Source: Micropterus salmoides
Lineage: Eukaryota; Chordata; Actinopteri; Centrarchiformes; Centrarchidae
Direction of reading: 5' to 3'
DNA length: 64,000 nucleotides
Assembly: GCF_014851395.1 (NCBI RefSeq)
Contig: NW_024040707.1
Span: 13,862,187 to 13,926,186 of the forward strand
The position numbers and the translations under genes were made by a program. Under the pieces are notes generated by a model, which was given only the letters and a program-made list of their open reading frames with translations, was not told the origin of the DNA and searched no databases. Shown in pieces: positions 44,102-56,200 of the stretch (position 1 is its first letter; each line of letters opens with the position of its first letter).

Positions 44102-47100
44102 ATGAACAACTCCCTGGATGGCACAGGCTCTTACGAGGAGCTTGTGAGGCAAAAGGCTCGGAGCATCCCTCAGCATCGCATGAAGGAGTTCCTGGAGTCC
44201 TTGGCAAGCAAGGGTCCAGATGCCCTGCAGGAATTCAGTCAGCAAAGTGGAGATACCACCACCACCACAACCACTATGGTCTACCAACAAGAGGCGAACT
44301 GCATCTATACAGACAGCACAGAGGTGGCAGGGTCATTGTTGGAATTGGCTTGTCCGGTAAATGGTCTAAAATGGTGACTAAATGGTCACAAAACATTCTG
44401 TTAAAGAGCCCTGTCCTTGAAATGAAGCTCTTTTGACAGACACTGTCTTCTGATGCAGGTTCAGGTGCAGGTCCAGCCGCAACAGATACAGGAGTCCACA
44501 TCTCAGCAGCAGTCTGTACAACAGAATACAGAGCAACAGATAGTGCAGGTTTGTACCTTTTTTTTTATTTTTTTTATTAGACCTTTGTGTTGTGTTTATC
44601 CCCTAACCCTGTTCCATTCAATCATTGGTCAGGTCTAAATTTGGCCTATTGTTTCTAATTTCAGGTGCAAATCCAGGGCCAGCAGCAAGGCCAGATGCTG
44701 GGTCAGGTCCTCCAAGTGCCCTCTGGCTCCCATCAACAGCTTCAAGGTGTGACTACTGCACAGCTGATTCAGCCTGGGGACCTCACAGAGGAGCAGCACC
44801 AGCAGGTACATTTAAGCACCCCATCATCTAGAGTTTGAATGTTAGGGATACACTGTTCGGCCACTAAAATTAATCGGCCGGAAATAGCAAAAATAGCACT
44901 TTCGGTGTTCGGCCTAATAACTCAAAAGACTGATTAAATTTTATCAACAATTACATTGACATGTCGGCAATGTGGAAGTATTTTAAAGTATCCAAGAAAG
45001 ATGCAAAAATTACCGTTTGCAGACACTGTTCTGCTGAATTGTCTCCTAGCACATCCACTCCATCTGAGGCTAACGTCTTAGAAAAGGCAACAAACGGTCT
45101 GACCCGCTTTGAGTGGTTCTGTCACTCGTTTCTGAGAAGGCGATTAAGCTAGCACCTAAATTTGGAGTGAACACATACTCAAGCCATTATGATAACTGTA
45201 TCGGACCAGAGCGAGCTGACAGGCAGGTTAGCGACGTAATCCTGTTAGTTTCTCTCTTTACAAAGACATGTTTTTCAGTATGAGAGTCCTACCTGAAGAG
45301 AGGCTGTGAAGTCTTCGTATTACGCGACACGAGAACCACACAACATTTATCATATTGGGTCGGACTTGATGAATTTAGTGCGAGGATGCACATGTGACGT
45401 CCAGTTTTCTAAATAAGGTGTCTATACAGTATGAAAATAAGATTAATTGGATTATATTCACAGAAAGTCTAAAACATATTACATTATGTGTACATTAAAA
45501 GAAAATGTACACATGTAATTTACTTACCGGAACCTCTTGGGCCTCGGACCTACCCACCGTAGTCTCTCCAAATCTTTCGACTATTTAATCAATGCAATGG
45601 TAAAAAAAAAGGCAAAATAAATGGAAAAGGTGTGAATGTACTTGTTCAATGTTTGGTATTTGGTTTCGGCTTTAGCCAAGAATTTTCATTTTGGTGTATC
45701 CCTATTGAATTTATCGTCCCTCACCCATGTGTTTTAGCTGCAAGCCCAGTTGGTGGCAGCCGTTGCAGGAGGACAACAGATCCAAATTCAGACAGTGGGG
45801 GCCCTCTCTCCCACCCAGCAGCAGGACAATGTTGAGAGGAGGGTACTGGGAACCACCGTTGCTACATCACAGGGAGCAGGGGTCCTCCAGCCAGCCAAGA
45901 AGCGTAAGGTTGACATGCCCATCACTGTGTCCTATGCCCTGCCTGGTCAGCAAGTAGCCACAGTCCTGGCCATCCCTCAGGGACAGGGCCAGCAGCAAAG
46001 TTACGTGTCACTGCGGCCAGACCTCCTAACCGTGGACAGCTCCCACCTTTACAGTGCTACAGGCACTATCACCAGTCCCACAGGGGAGACTTGGACAATC
46101 CCTGTCTATTCTGCTCCTGCTGGTTCCGGAGGCCGTGAGCAGGTCACGCACATTGCCATCCCCCAGGAGGCTTATGGAACAGTGCAGGTCGCGGGAGCAA
46201 ACACTACAACAATGACCACAATGCCAACGCAAGTTACTGTTGAGAACGACAAGCTGAAAATCCCTGCCAGTCAAAGTCAGACAGCGCAGGCCGTTTCCAG
46301 CATAACAAGCTCTGGAGGAATGGGAGGCCAAGAAGAAGTGGTGCACACACTCGCTGCAAACACACTGTTCCCAGCCCAGCTGATGAATGGAAATATCCAC
46401 ATCCCTGTGGCAGTACAGGGCTACTCCAATGCTACACAGTCCCTTATCTGGGATCCACAACAACAAGTGCTGCACACACAGGGTCTGTCAGGGCAGGACG
46501 CACAGCAGCTGCAGGTAAAAATGAATACATTCACAGTTGTTGAGCTATGTTAGTCTTTTATCATGGTTAGATATAAATATAGACCCGTATCTCTTGACAA
46601 CAGTGTTGGTGTGTGTCTGCACAGGGTCAGACAGTGGTAGCAGAGGTAGATGGCCAAGGACAGCAGCAGGTGCAGGTGCAGGAGCTGCTGCTGCCTGCCA
46701 CTCTGAAGCCAGAGGAAGGGCTGGACGTGTGGCGGCTTTGGGCTCAGCGGAAAAATGCAGAGTTGGACAAATCAGACAAAAATAAACTGGCACCAATTGG
46801 CCGTACGTGCATATACACAATGTTCATTATAGTGTCAAAACAATATTTTGTTGTTTATGCACATAAGTGTATTGTCATTATCTCGTCTCTGTTTTCATCT
46901 GTTATCCCAATCGTGTGTGTGTGTGTTTTAGGACGCCAAGCACTGCGTTTCCAGGAGGACTTGGTGTCGTGTGCGGTAGCTGAACTCTGCATCGGTCTCT
47001 CTTTGATGACAACAGAGGCTCGGGGGCTGGAAGGGGAGACTTACGAGTCTGATGTTCTCTACTATGTATTTCTGTGCATACAAAAAGTAAGTTCGCAATG

Positions 47101-50100
47101 CACACACCTCCATCTCTGTTGATAGTCATTGGATTTGATGTGGAAACACTGTTTGACTTTTCTTTCTCCAATTACTCTCCTACAGTATCTGTTTGATAAT
47201 GGTCGTGTGGATGACGTTTTCTCAGATCAGTACTACACTCGCTTCGCTCACAGTCTGCACCAGATCTTGGAGCCTTGGAGTCCATCTATTCATCCGCTAG
47301 GTGTGAACAAAATTTGTTTGCCAAACTTTGTGTGGACCTTCAATGTGTGTTCCTCTGTAATTAACTTAATGTGTTATGAACTCATTTTATCTCAGGTACA
47401 GTGCAAAATTGTGAATACACAAGCCTACTATGTTAGGGGTGTCACCAGGTCTCTGCCCCATCTCTATCCAATCTGTTGATATTTTTCTCATTTTTCTTAA
47501 ATTATGCAGCTACATAGTCCAGGTGTAGGGCTCAGCCCTCGTCGTTGATCAGACACACAGACCTGCAGCTCTTTATACATCCATCACACAGACAGAGAGC
47601 AGTTTTCATAGAGTCCACACTCCACCGGCTAGCCAGAAATGTCCTGAACACAGCACTTATACAAACTGCCAGGTCTTTATACTCTGTTCTTCACCTTATC
47701 TACTAGGGTATATTATCCCCAGCCATGTGACAGAGGAGATGCTGTGGGAATGTAAACAGCTGGGAGCTCATTCTCCCTCCACACTGCTCACAACTCTAAT
47801 GTTCTTCAACACCAAGTGAGTTGCACCATTTTCCCTCATGCAGCATTTACTTCAGTCATGACACATGAAGCATTTTTCTATAGTGCTTCATCGACCTGCA
47901 GCAATATTTTCTGTCTGTCTGTATCAGTTATCAACTATTAAACTAACCGCCAAACTTTTTCATAATTAATTTGAGTAATTTCTTAAGGGAAAAAAAAAAA
48001 GAAGAAACAATTAACCCAGAATCTAACGTGAAATTTTCTGGTTTCTTTAATTCTCCATGACAGTAAACTGAATATATTTGGGTTGTGGACAAAACAAGGT
48101 ATTTGAGAACATCATATTGAGCTTTGGAAAACACTGATCCACAGTTTTTACCTTTTTATAGACCAAACAAGTAATCGATTAATCGAGAAAATTATCGACA
48201 GATTTATCGACAATGAAAGTAATCGTTAGCTGCATCCCTAGTTGTTATTTTAGCCCCTTTTCCCATTACCAGTACCAGCTCAACTGGCCTCGCCTTGACT
48301 CGGTTTGGCCGTGCTCCTTTTTCCATTGCAGATAGTACCCAGAGATAGTACCCTTCAATATAGCTGGCCGTCATAGCGACGCCACACACAACTGCCGCGG
48401 CATAATTTTCTATGCGACAGGCACCAGCAACCCACAAAAAGCTTTCTCTTTATTTAAGTTAAAACGTTTCAACATTACTCAGAATGTAAAGACAGATAAG
48501 CGGTATGAAAACTTTACAACTGTGTTTTCCTCTGTCGTTGTTGCTGCAGCAGTCTCTGTGACAGTGGGACTAGAGGGCTCTGTGAGCGGGCGGCTGGCTG
48601 GCCTCGAGCTCCTCCCACGGGTTGGCGCAGGCTTCCCCCGCCGCCTCTTGCAGAGCTCCGAAAACTCCGAAAACTTTCAAGCACATTTTTGCCCCACCAT
48701 CACTTCTCATCAGCAATCTGCTGTGTTTTCACGTCACATTATAGTATCGCCTCAGCTCGCATAGAACCTCAACGGAGGTGATGTGGAAAAAAAGTAGGTA
48801 CAGGTACAACTTTTCCACAAAGGAAAACCAAAAAAAGGCGAGTCGAGCTGGTACCGTGCAGTGAAAAGGGGGCTTATGTATCTCCCTTCTGCCCCTATTA
48901 GGGTGGGGTGATATGGCCAAAAATGTTATCACGATAAAATCTCATCATTTGTTACTGAAAATCATCACAGTAAATGTCAAATTATTATTTCTTTACAGTT
49001 TAAAAGCTCCTGAGTGAAAGTTGAAGAAACCACATGGTTAATTTTGGTTTTAAACTATTCTTTATGGTCAGAACATGACAAACACTTACCAGTGGATCAC
49101 TTCATAAATCTGAGTTAGAACATTCAAAACAATTATGATTTTAATGACACATGCATGAGTAAAATTAAGTGAAATCTTTTTGTCCCTTTTACTCAACAAA
49201 ATAAATATCTTAATAGAAAAATTAAGTGCTAATTCTTTCATGATTCAAATAAAATAAATCAAACATTTATTGAACATTTGTTATATTGCATATTTATTCT
49301 GTATATCTTAACAGGTATTTCCACCTGAAGACAGTGGATCAGCATCTAAAAGTGGCCTTTTCTAAGGTGCTGAGACACACCAGGAAGAGTCCCAACAACC
49401 CTAAAGACAAGAGCACCAGCATCCGATACCTTAAGTCAACAGAGAGGTTCATTGGACAGAAAGGTAAGGCGTGCACATGAACGGGTTTTGTGCTGTGGTA
49501 TCATGAGAGGAAACCCCATTTTAAGGACAAATGATTTACTTACTGTATATATATTTTTCTTTGTTCAGTAACAGATGACATGTACTCAGAGCAGCTAGAG
49601 GACCCAGAGAACCCGCTACGATGCCCCATCAAGCTCTACGATTTCTACCTCTTCAAATGGTAAATATAAAACCATAGGAAGGATGACGAGGTGAATGTTT
49701 TTATCAGGAAACTTACTGCTAAAGTATGTTTTGAGGTGTTTGCCTTTTTATGTAATAAAACTTTAATCCAATATTTCAACAGTTTATTTTGTCAGAAAAA
49801 GAAAAAAATGTAAAATTGCTTATTTGTACTACCATGTAGTGTTTTCACTATGGCCAGGGTTAAGGTTATCAATTCATGAGTCAAGAGTTTCTCTTTTGAG
49901 GTGCTTCTGTTACCTTTTTAAATAAAACTCTTGTGTTTATGTAATTGACATGGGACGAGGAGTACATGTTACACTCAGTGTTCAAGTGGTTAAACACTGC
50001 TGCTAGGCAACTGACAAAAACATGGATTCTTTATAATAACTCTTCCATTTTCTCTTCTTAAAAATGGTGAATGATTTGTATGTTTTCTGCCACTTGTATG

Positions 50101-51674
50101 CTCAGGAACAAAGGCAACTAACTACTTTGCCCTCTGCTGTCTCTAAAAATAGCCTTCACAGCTTGTGAATAGGGAGAAAAGGGCTACTTAAAAATCTAAA
50201 AAGCTACAAAGTGTGTGACTTGACAAAATCTGTTTGCAGTGTGGGTACAAAATTATATTGAACACAATAAAAACATGCGCCATAAAAACGTCAAAGACAT
50301 CGTCAGCACATGGCAGATACCCATTAGCAGTGGCAGAATAGATGGTGTTATGCACACAGACATATGGAAAACAAAACAGAAATAAACGGTACAAAATACT
50401 ACACCGCACCAGCCTGCAGTGCTTTTTTGCTTATATAAACTCACTTATACAAACTAAACAATATAGAATTTGGGTTTAAATTTTAGCTCCAGTCATCGGC
50501 CCTTTTTCAACAATGTAAATCTTTTTGTTAATCTTGGGACAGGGCAAAATAAAGGAGAATATGTCAGTTAGAGGCCGACAGATAAATAGGCGTGCCGATA
50601 TGAGCAGATAAATTGGTACCTGTGTTTCGGTACCAGCCTATAAATAACAACTAGAATAACGTGTTGTTTCATAGTTTTTCCACCAGAGGGCACTTTTGAA
50701 CTCCACAAATCCACCACAAAACACAGCAATAAGCTGACATAATCAGCTTTACTGTCATTCGAAGTACTGTTTAGATAAAATTAGTTTATTTTTAAACTGC
50801 GTTATGTTATCTTGGTGAGGTCTAATAACTGCATATAACAAATGTTAGGGATAATATTTGTTTATGTTATGTGTTTCTGAAAAGAACGAGGGAAAAAAAT
50901 TATCATCCGATATATCGGAGTATTGTAATTTAAAATGCTCAAAAATCTAACTCTGTATTGGTCTTTAAAATGCCGTATCGGTCAGGGTCTAATGTCAATT
51001 TGACCTGAAACGATTACTCAATCTACAGAAAGCGATTATTCGTTTCAATGGTTTGTTTTCAAGCAAAAATGGCAGACATCCACTAGTTTCTGCTTTGATT
51101 TGCTTCTTTTGTGTGTTTAACATCATTGTAAACTAAATTCTTTGCGTTTTTTACTGTTGTTCAGACAAAACACGCAATTGAAGATGTCAATTTGGGCTCT
51201 GAGAAATTGTAATCTGCACTTTTTCTTACATGAAATGATTAATGGGGAATATGATCACCAGATTAATCCATAATGAAAAGTTACAGCACTGATGTCAGTC
51301 GGACAAAGGGAATAAATGCGAGAGGGCAAGATAATAAATACACTATTTTCCACTAATCCTCTGCTGCAGACAAAGAGTATTGACCAAAATTGTATCGTAG
51401 GCAGAGACGAGCTAAAACTGCAACTTTGACATCTGGTAAATAAGTGCAACCTGTGTTCTCACAACGTGTTTTCTGTTTCTCTGTCAGTCCGCAGAGCGCA
51501 AAAGGTCGCAATGACACCTTCTACCTGACTCCTGAGCCAGTGGTAGCGCCGAACAGCCCCATATGGTACTCAACTCAGCCAATCCCAAAAGAGCAGCTGG
51601 AGCAGATGCTTGCCCGCATCCTCGTCGTCCGCGAAATCCAGGAAGTCCTTAACATGTCGGAGAGCGTGCACTAG
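44102..51674 (+). CDS. qrich1: Glutamine-rich protein 1 (Qrich1)
   Basis: A nuclear transcriptional regulator, linked in mammals to the PERK/ER-stress response. Eleven coding exons join in phase: 44102-44356, 44459-44548, 44665-44805, 45738-46514, 46625-46802, 46932-47086, 47186-47300, 47707-47815, 49315-49463, 49569-49659 and 51488-51674. They give 748 residues (human 776). The N-terminus (MNNSLDGTGSYEELVRQKAR, IPQHRMKEFLESLASKGP) is the CARD-like helical region. A Gln/Val-rich tract (VQVQVQPQQIQ) follows. Exon 45738-46514 carries AKKRKVDMPITVSYALPGQ, SYVSLRPDLLTVDS and TGTITSPTGETWTIPVYSA. The C-terminal half (ELLLPATLKPEEGL to the end) is the DUF3504 domain, described as derived from a Crypton tyrosine recombinase, and includes VLYYVFLCIQKYLFDNGRVD and STSIRYLKS. 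Orientation and order relative to qars1 match human. Confidence 0.97.
44843..45704 (+). mobile_element. hAT-like element with BED zinc-finger remnant in qrich1 intron
   Basis: The termini are TAGGGATACAC at the left and GTGTATCCCTA at the right, a perfect 11-bp inverted pair. The flanking 8-mers TTGAATGT and TTGAATTT (7 of 8 identical) fit a hAT target duplication. The 862-bp interior has an ATG at 44961 encoding MSAMWKYFKVSKKDAKITVC followed by RHCSAELS, the start of a BED-type zinc finger as found at the N-terminus of hAT transposases. The frame ends after 63 codons and the catalytic domain is absent, so this is an internally deleted copy. Confidence 0.85.
47816..49314. other. Large qrich1 intron with repeats
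   Basis: The intron lies between exons ending at 47815 and starting at 49315. It holds a taatcgattaatcg-type dispersed repeat at about 48165-48241 and the MITE at 48252-48874. The remainder is AT-rich. No extra exon is needed for phase. Confidence 0.7.
48252..48874. mobile_element. MITE with long inverted ends in qrich1 intron
   Basis: The left end reads agccccttttcccattacca followed by gtaccagctcaac. The right end reads gtcgagctggtaccgtgcag followed by tgaaaagggggct, so the two ends are inverted copies over about 35-40 bp. The interior is GC-richer than its surroundings and includes a ctcgagctcctcccac stretch. Open frames inside are not transposase-like. Superfamily unassigned. Confidence 0.7.
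50569..50991. mobile_element. Probable hAT-type MITE in last qrich1 intron
   Basis: The element starts tagaggccgacagata and ends tatcggtcagggtcta, which are imperfect inverted termini. The flanks are ATGTCAGT (50561-50568) and ATGTCAAT (50992-50999), matching at 7 of 8 bases, the hAT duplication length. The interior contains ccgatatatcgg, a palindromic phrase seen in a repeat family frequent in fish. A related fragment lies near 60015-60070. Confidence 0.75.
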
Positions 51675-53277
51675 TTGGACTGGAGGACAACAATAAATGG
51701 ACTAGAGCCTTCCTCTCTCTCTTCACCCAGCCTTTGATTGCTCATTATCAGTAGTTTTGTATTCTCTCAGACCCATCTGTGGTCTTTAAGGGTGGCATGT
51801 ATATGTTTATATTCCTTCTGTGTCAGCATATCGTACACACACGGACTGTACATACACAGACAACCAATACAGGTGATAATTTGTCTTATCGAGGCAATCT
51901 CTCAACCTTACCACAAGTTTTCTTCTTTTTGTTTGGCCAAAGGATGTAGTGTCTAATCTTTTTATTGGACCTGAACTCTAATTTAAATGTTATTTTAACT
52001 GTTGGTTCTTATTACCGATAGCCTGAAACAATTGTTAATTATCTGTTTTGTTTTAATCTGTAATATATTTCATATATATATATATTTTCACTGGGGTTGG
52101 CCTGCGCTATGCTGCTTTCATAGACATCCCTCTTTGTCGCTCTACTTTCCCACATCTGCCTTGTTAAATCTTGCAGTGAAGACCTCGGTAGTATCAAGAC
52201 TGCATTAGCCAGACATAGGCTAAACGCTGATTTTCAAGTTGTGTGTGAATTCTCCCTCTTTCTTTGTTTCACTTCATTTGTCAGGACACGCCGAACTCTG
52301 AAGGTGAATCACTTGTTTGTGAATGCTGCTTGGGGCTGTAGCGCCTCCTGTTGGCCTAGCTCAGCAGCATTGAATCACACCAGGACATTGACTTTATTGC
52401 AATACAGTGCCGCCACTCGACCTGCAGCTACTGGCACTTGTCACATGGAGACATGTCGGAGGGAGGGCAAGGGATGCTGACTGCTGCTGGAGCCTCATTT
52501 CTCTCCTCTGTCCATCACCAACCCCAAAACTTACCCGAAGAGGGATCTATTGTATCATACATGTTTATTACATGACAGATGAAAGACTAAAAAAAAGTGG
52601 GTTAGCCCTTAATGTTCTATAATGTATAATACTCATAGCTCCTTCATGTACTGTAATAGGTTTCAGTCATCTAAGGAGAATGGCAGTGCCTGTGTGTTTT
52701 TGAAACATGACCTTTTTTGTACAGCCACTATACCATGTGTCTGCCTTTCTAGTAAGTCTATCAATCCTGCACATCCCTCCTTAAGTACTGATACCTGCAT
52801 TGTGTGTGTGATTTTTTTCAAAAAAAAAATCATCTTGCAACATCACTTCAGCGTGGAGTGGAGGCAAACAAAGTTACAAAAACAATGAGCTGTCCAAAAA
52901 CATTCGGTAGCTGCGCACAGTAGACATTTTGGGTTAACATGAAGAGTGTTTTCCTGTTCCAAGTAACCAAATGTAACTCACAGTCATTGTTCTCGCTAAT
53001 GACATGGGAAGTAAATAACCGTAGACGAACAGGTTTGACCTGAATGGCAGGCTCTTTCCTTAAGTCTCCCTTCTGGTAACAATACAAACTGCTGCATCTG
53101 TGGTTGCTTTACCAGAACTCGTTTGCACTGTTGTCAGGCCAGTTTTGTGTCTGCAAGGTTTAGCATCATACCGCATTCTTATTTCTGCAGTCCTTCTCTT
53201 ACTTCTCAGATACTGTATGAGGGCTTCTTGTTTTTCTCACCCAGTAGCTTGCTTGTGTCTTGTATGTTTCACTGAGT
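51675..53277. other. qrich1 3' UTR and convergent spacer to the phosphatase gene
   Basis: qrich1 and the phosphatase gene converge here. An AATAAA at 51692-51697, only 18 bases after the qrich1 stop, is a possible signal; a longer 3' UTR is also plausible. Open frames of 60-90 codons on both strands show no family features. No further gene is supported. Confidence 0.5.
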
Positions 53278-56200
53278 TCAAGAGGCATGTGAGCCTGGAT
53301 TAAATAGTGATGAGGAAGGCAGTAACCTCCTCAGTAGGTTCCCAGGGTGTAAAATCTGCTGCAGTGTGTTCTGCGGCGGGTCTGATGGAGGTGTCTGTCG
53401 ATGATGGTGATGTCTCCTCCTCCCTGAGGAGCTGTGTGATTGATGCTGAGTGTGCTGGTTAATATTTGAACTGGCTCCCTGAGTTTGTGGGCTGTTGGGA
53501 AAGAAGACAAGTAGTGAAAATGTCGTCATACATTACAATGACTAATAAACACACTTCTTTCTTTATTCTCACCATGCAGAGGTTCCTCCACTTAGCCAGT
53601 GTAGCAGACACTGATGAACAAATATGTACTGCTCCTGAGGACACGAAAAAGAATGAGCAGGTGATGAGGACAGTAGAGCACACAACGTTTTAGCAAGGAG
53701 ATAATGGAGTGTCATAAGAAAGTAATGAGTAAGTTACAGGTATACATTTACACTTTCCTGTTTCCATAGTAGACAACAGTTTAAACAGGTTATGGTCCAT
53801 TTAACTTAACTAAGCTTATGATGAGCACATGTGTTTGATGCATTGTCATACAGTACACTAAAGGACTAGTTTAGTGACACTATGCAATTATTAGATTGAT
53901 ACCTCTCATTTTCATCTGTGAAATATGAAGCTACGCCTAGCAACTTAGCTTAGTGTGCTAATCATAAAGACTGGAAACATGGAGAGCAGTTTCCCCACAT
54001 TTTCAGTCTTTATGCTAAGCTGCTGGTTGTAGCTTTATATTTACCGTACAGACATGAGAGTATCAATCCAACTCTGGGCAAGAAAGCGAATACATGTACC
54101 TCTCAAAATTTCCTTAAAATTAGATTTGCTTATAATACTTTGAGAACATTAGATTGCTGATATTAATTTACTCAACAACATTTTGAATCCAAAGACCAAG
54201 TCCATAAAAATTGTAATTACATTTACATGGTGTATTAATAATTCTGAATATAATACCCATAAACACGAACTTACACTATATATACTCTTGGAATGGTGCC
54301 ATTCTGCTTTTACTTTTGATCCTTCCTGCTAATACTTTTGTAGTTTCACATAAGTTACATTTTGAACTTACTGGTAATGGAGTACTTTTTTACTTTGTTA
54401 TTGCTGCTTAAGTAAAAGATATCACTACTTCATCCACCACTGGAGGTGAGAGTGATTACAGCACTAACCAGATTCTGGACCATGCACATTCGATGTAACC
54501 GTAGATCCTCCACAGCAGCCCGGACATTAGGCCGGATGCCCCTCGCACACAGCTGCATCAGCCACAACAATGTCACAAACGTTCCTGAACGCCCCACACC
54601 TGCACTGAAACACATAAACAGAGGATTCACTTTAAACACCGTCTCAGATCTGATTGATAAGCCTCTGAAAACGCTACAGGATTTATGCTTTATATTATTA
54701 AAAATAAGACAGTAACGGGTTTCTTAAAGGAGAAGGTGATAGGCTGAAGGTCAGACCTGCAGTGCACCACAGCCGGCCCCAGGCGAGGAGTGGTTTCCAA
54801 ACTCTGCCGCACATGCTCAGTGAAGGTACAGAGAGAAGATGAGTCTTTAGGGACGCCCTGGTCTGGCCAGGAAGGGTAGTAGTAGTGTGTGATTATCCTG
54901 GCTGTAGAACAGTCTCTCTGAAACACAAACACAATCCTTTAATCCAACCACAAGGACTTCTTCTTTGATTGATTAGTGGTACGGTCAGTGCACACAGAAG
55001 TCAAAAGCAGTAGTTTGAAGACAACAAAGGCGATGATGGATGTGTCTTTCGCTCACCTGTCTTAGGTTAATGGTGGTGATAAAACAATCTGGACCTTGTT
55101 TGCGGGTCACTGTCGTCACTTGGATCAGTCCATGATAAACTGTCCCTCGTTCCAAAGGCCAATACTTATCACACAGCACCTGCAAACATACCCAAGGTCA
55201 GACCTTAAAGGACATGTTAGGAATTTCCTCATCAGACACATACATTCAAACGTAATGTGTCTTTCTCACTATGTCTTTGTGTTTCAGCGCCGTCACCATG
55301 ATGATTATCCTAACGTTTTGCTCCCACACCATTCTCCAGAAGTCGGCCATGGTCTTGTGCAAAGGACCCTGGGTGCAGATGAAGTCTCTTTCTGATGCTC
55401 CACCCTGAATACAGACATTAACAGATGCAGACAAATGCAGAGACAGGCACAAGACAAACTAATAATGATAATAACAAATTTGCTTGAGGAAGTGAATGAG
55501 CTCTTACAGGCACAAAATTGGCGTTGATGTAGTCAGTGTGTGGATTGGAGTTTTGAACAGACAGCCTCACACGACAGTGGTCATCTATGACCAGAAGATG
55601 GAAAGCAGACAAATACAAGTCTCACACATTGCAACACACTTGATGTAATCTGCTCTAGTGTGATGAGTTCTGCACTTACATGGCAATATGTAGGGGTATC
55701 GGTTCTTTTCTCTGTTTGAATCCCCCGCTCTGGTGGGGAGGTCTTTGCCAACTTCATTTAGCTCCTTCACAGAGCCAAAAACAAGTAGCGCACACGATAA
55801 ACACTTTTAGCTTCACAAATCAGAAATCCAATCCAAGTTCAATTCTAAGACATACTAGCTACCTCAAACTCCTGTTTAAAGCCTCTGTTGCCATCGGCTG
55901 CAAGTGCCTGGCATCGAGAACGAAACTCCTGTAGAATTTGTGATCTTGAGAAAGTTGGCACCCTGTGAAACATGACCGTATTACATTAAACCATTTTAAG
56001 ACCAGTGATGCACTCCAACAACAAGGATTAATCTGGTGGCATTCTATATTTTTCTTACCTTGCAGCTGAAAACAGACCCCTAATAAATGCACTTTTTACT
56101 CAAGTTTGAGTAACATTTTTTTAAAATCCACAATGCACAGCTGTTTTAGGAAATGATTTAGCCTTTAAAAAATTTGCAAATGTAAACACTCATTTACCAG

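Noticed and set aside
46026..46475. 149-codon minus-strand frame opposite qrich1
   Set aside because: It is antisense to the large qrich1 exon and has no start context or family features.
56059..56065. Seven-base microexon CTGCAAG flanked by AG and GTAAGA in the phosphatase gene
   Set aside because: Including it breaks the reading frame between exons 56567-56496 and 55962-55863, which join correctly without it.
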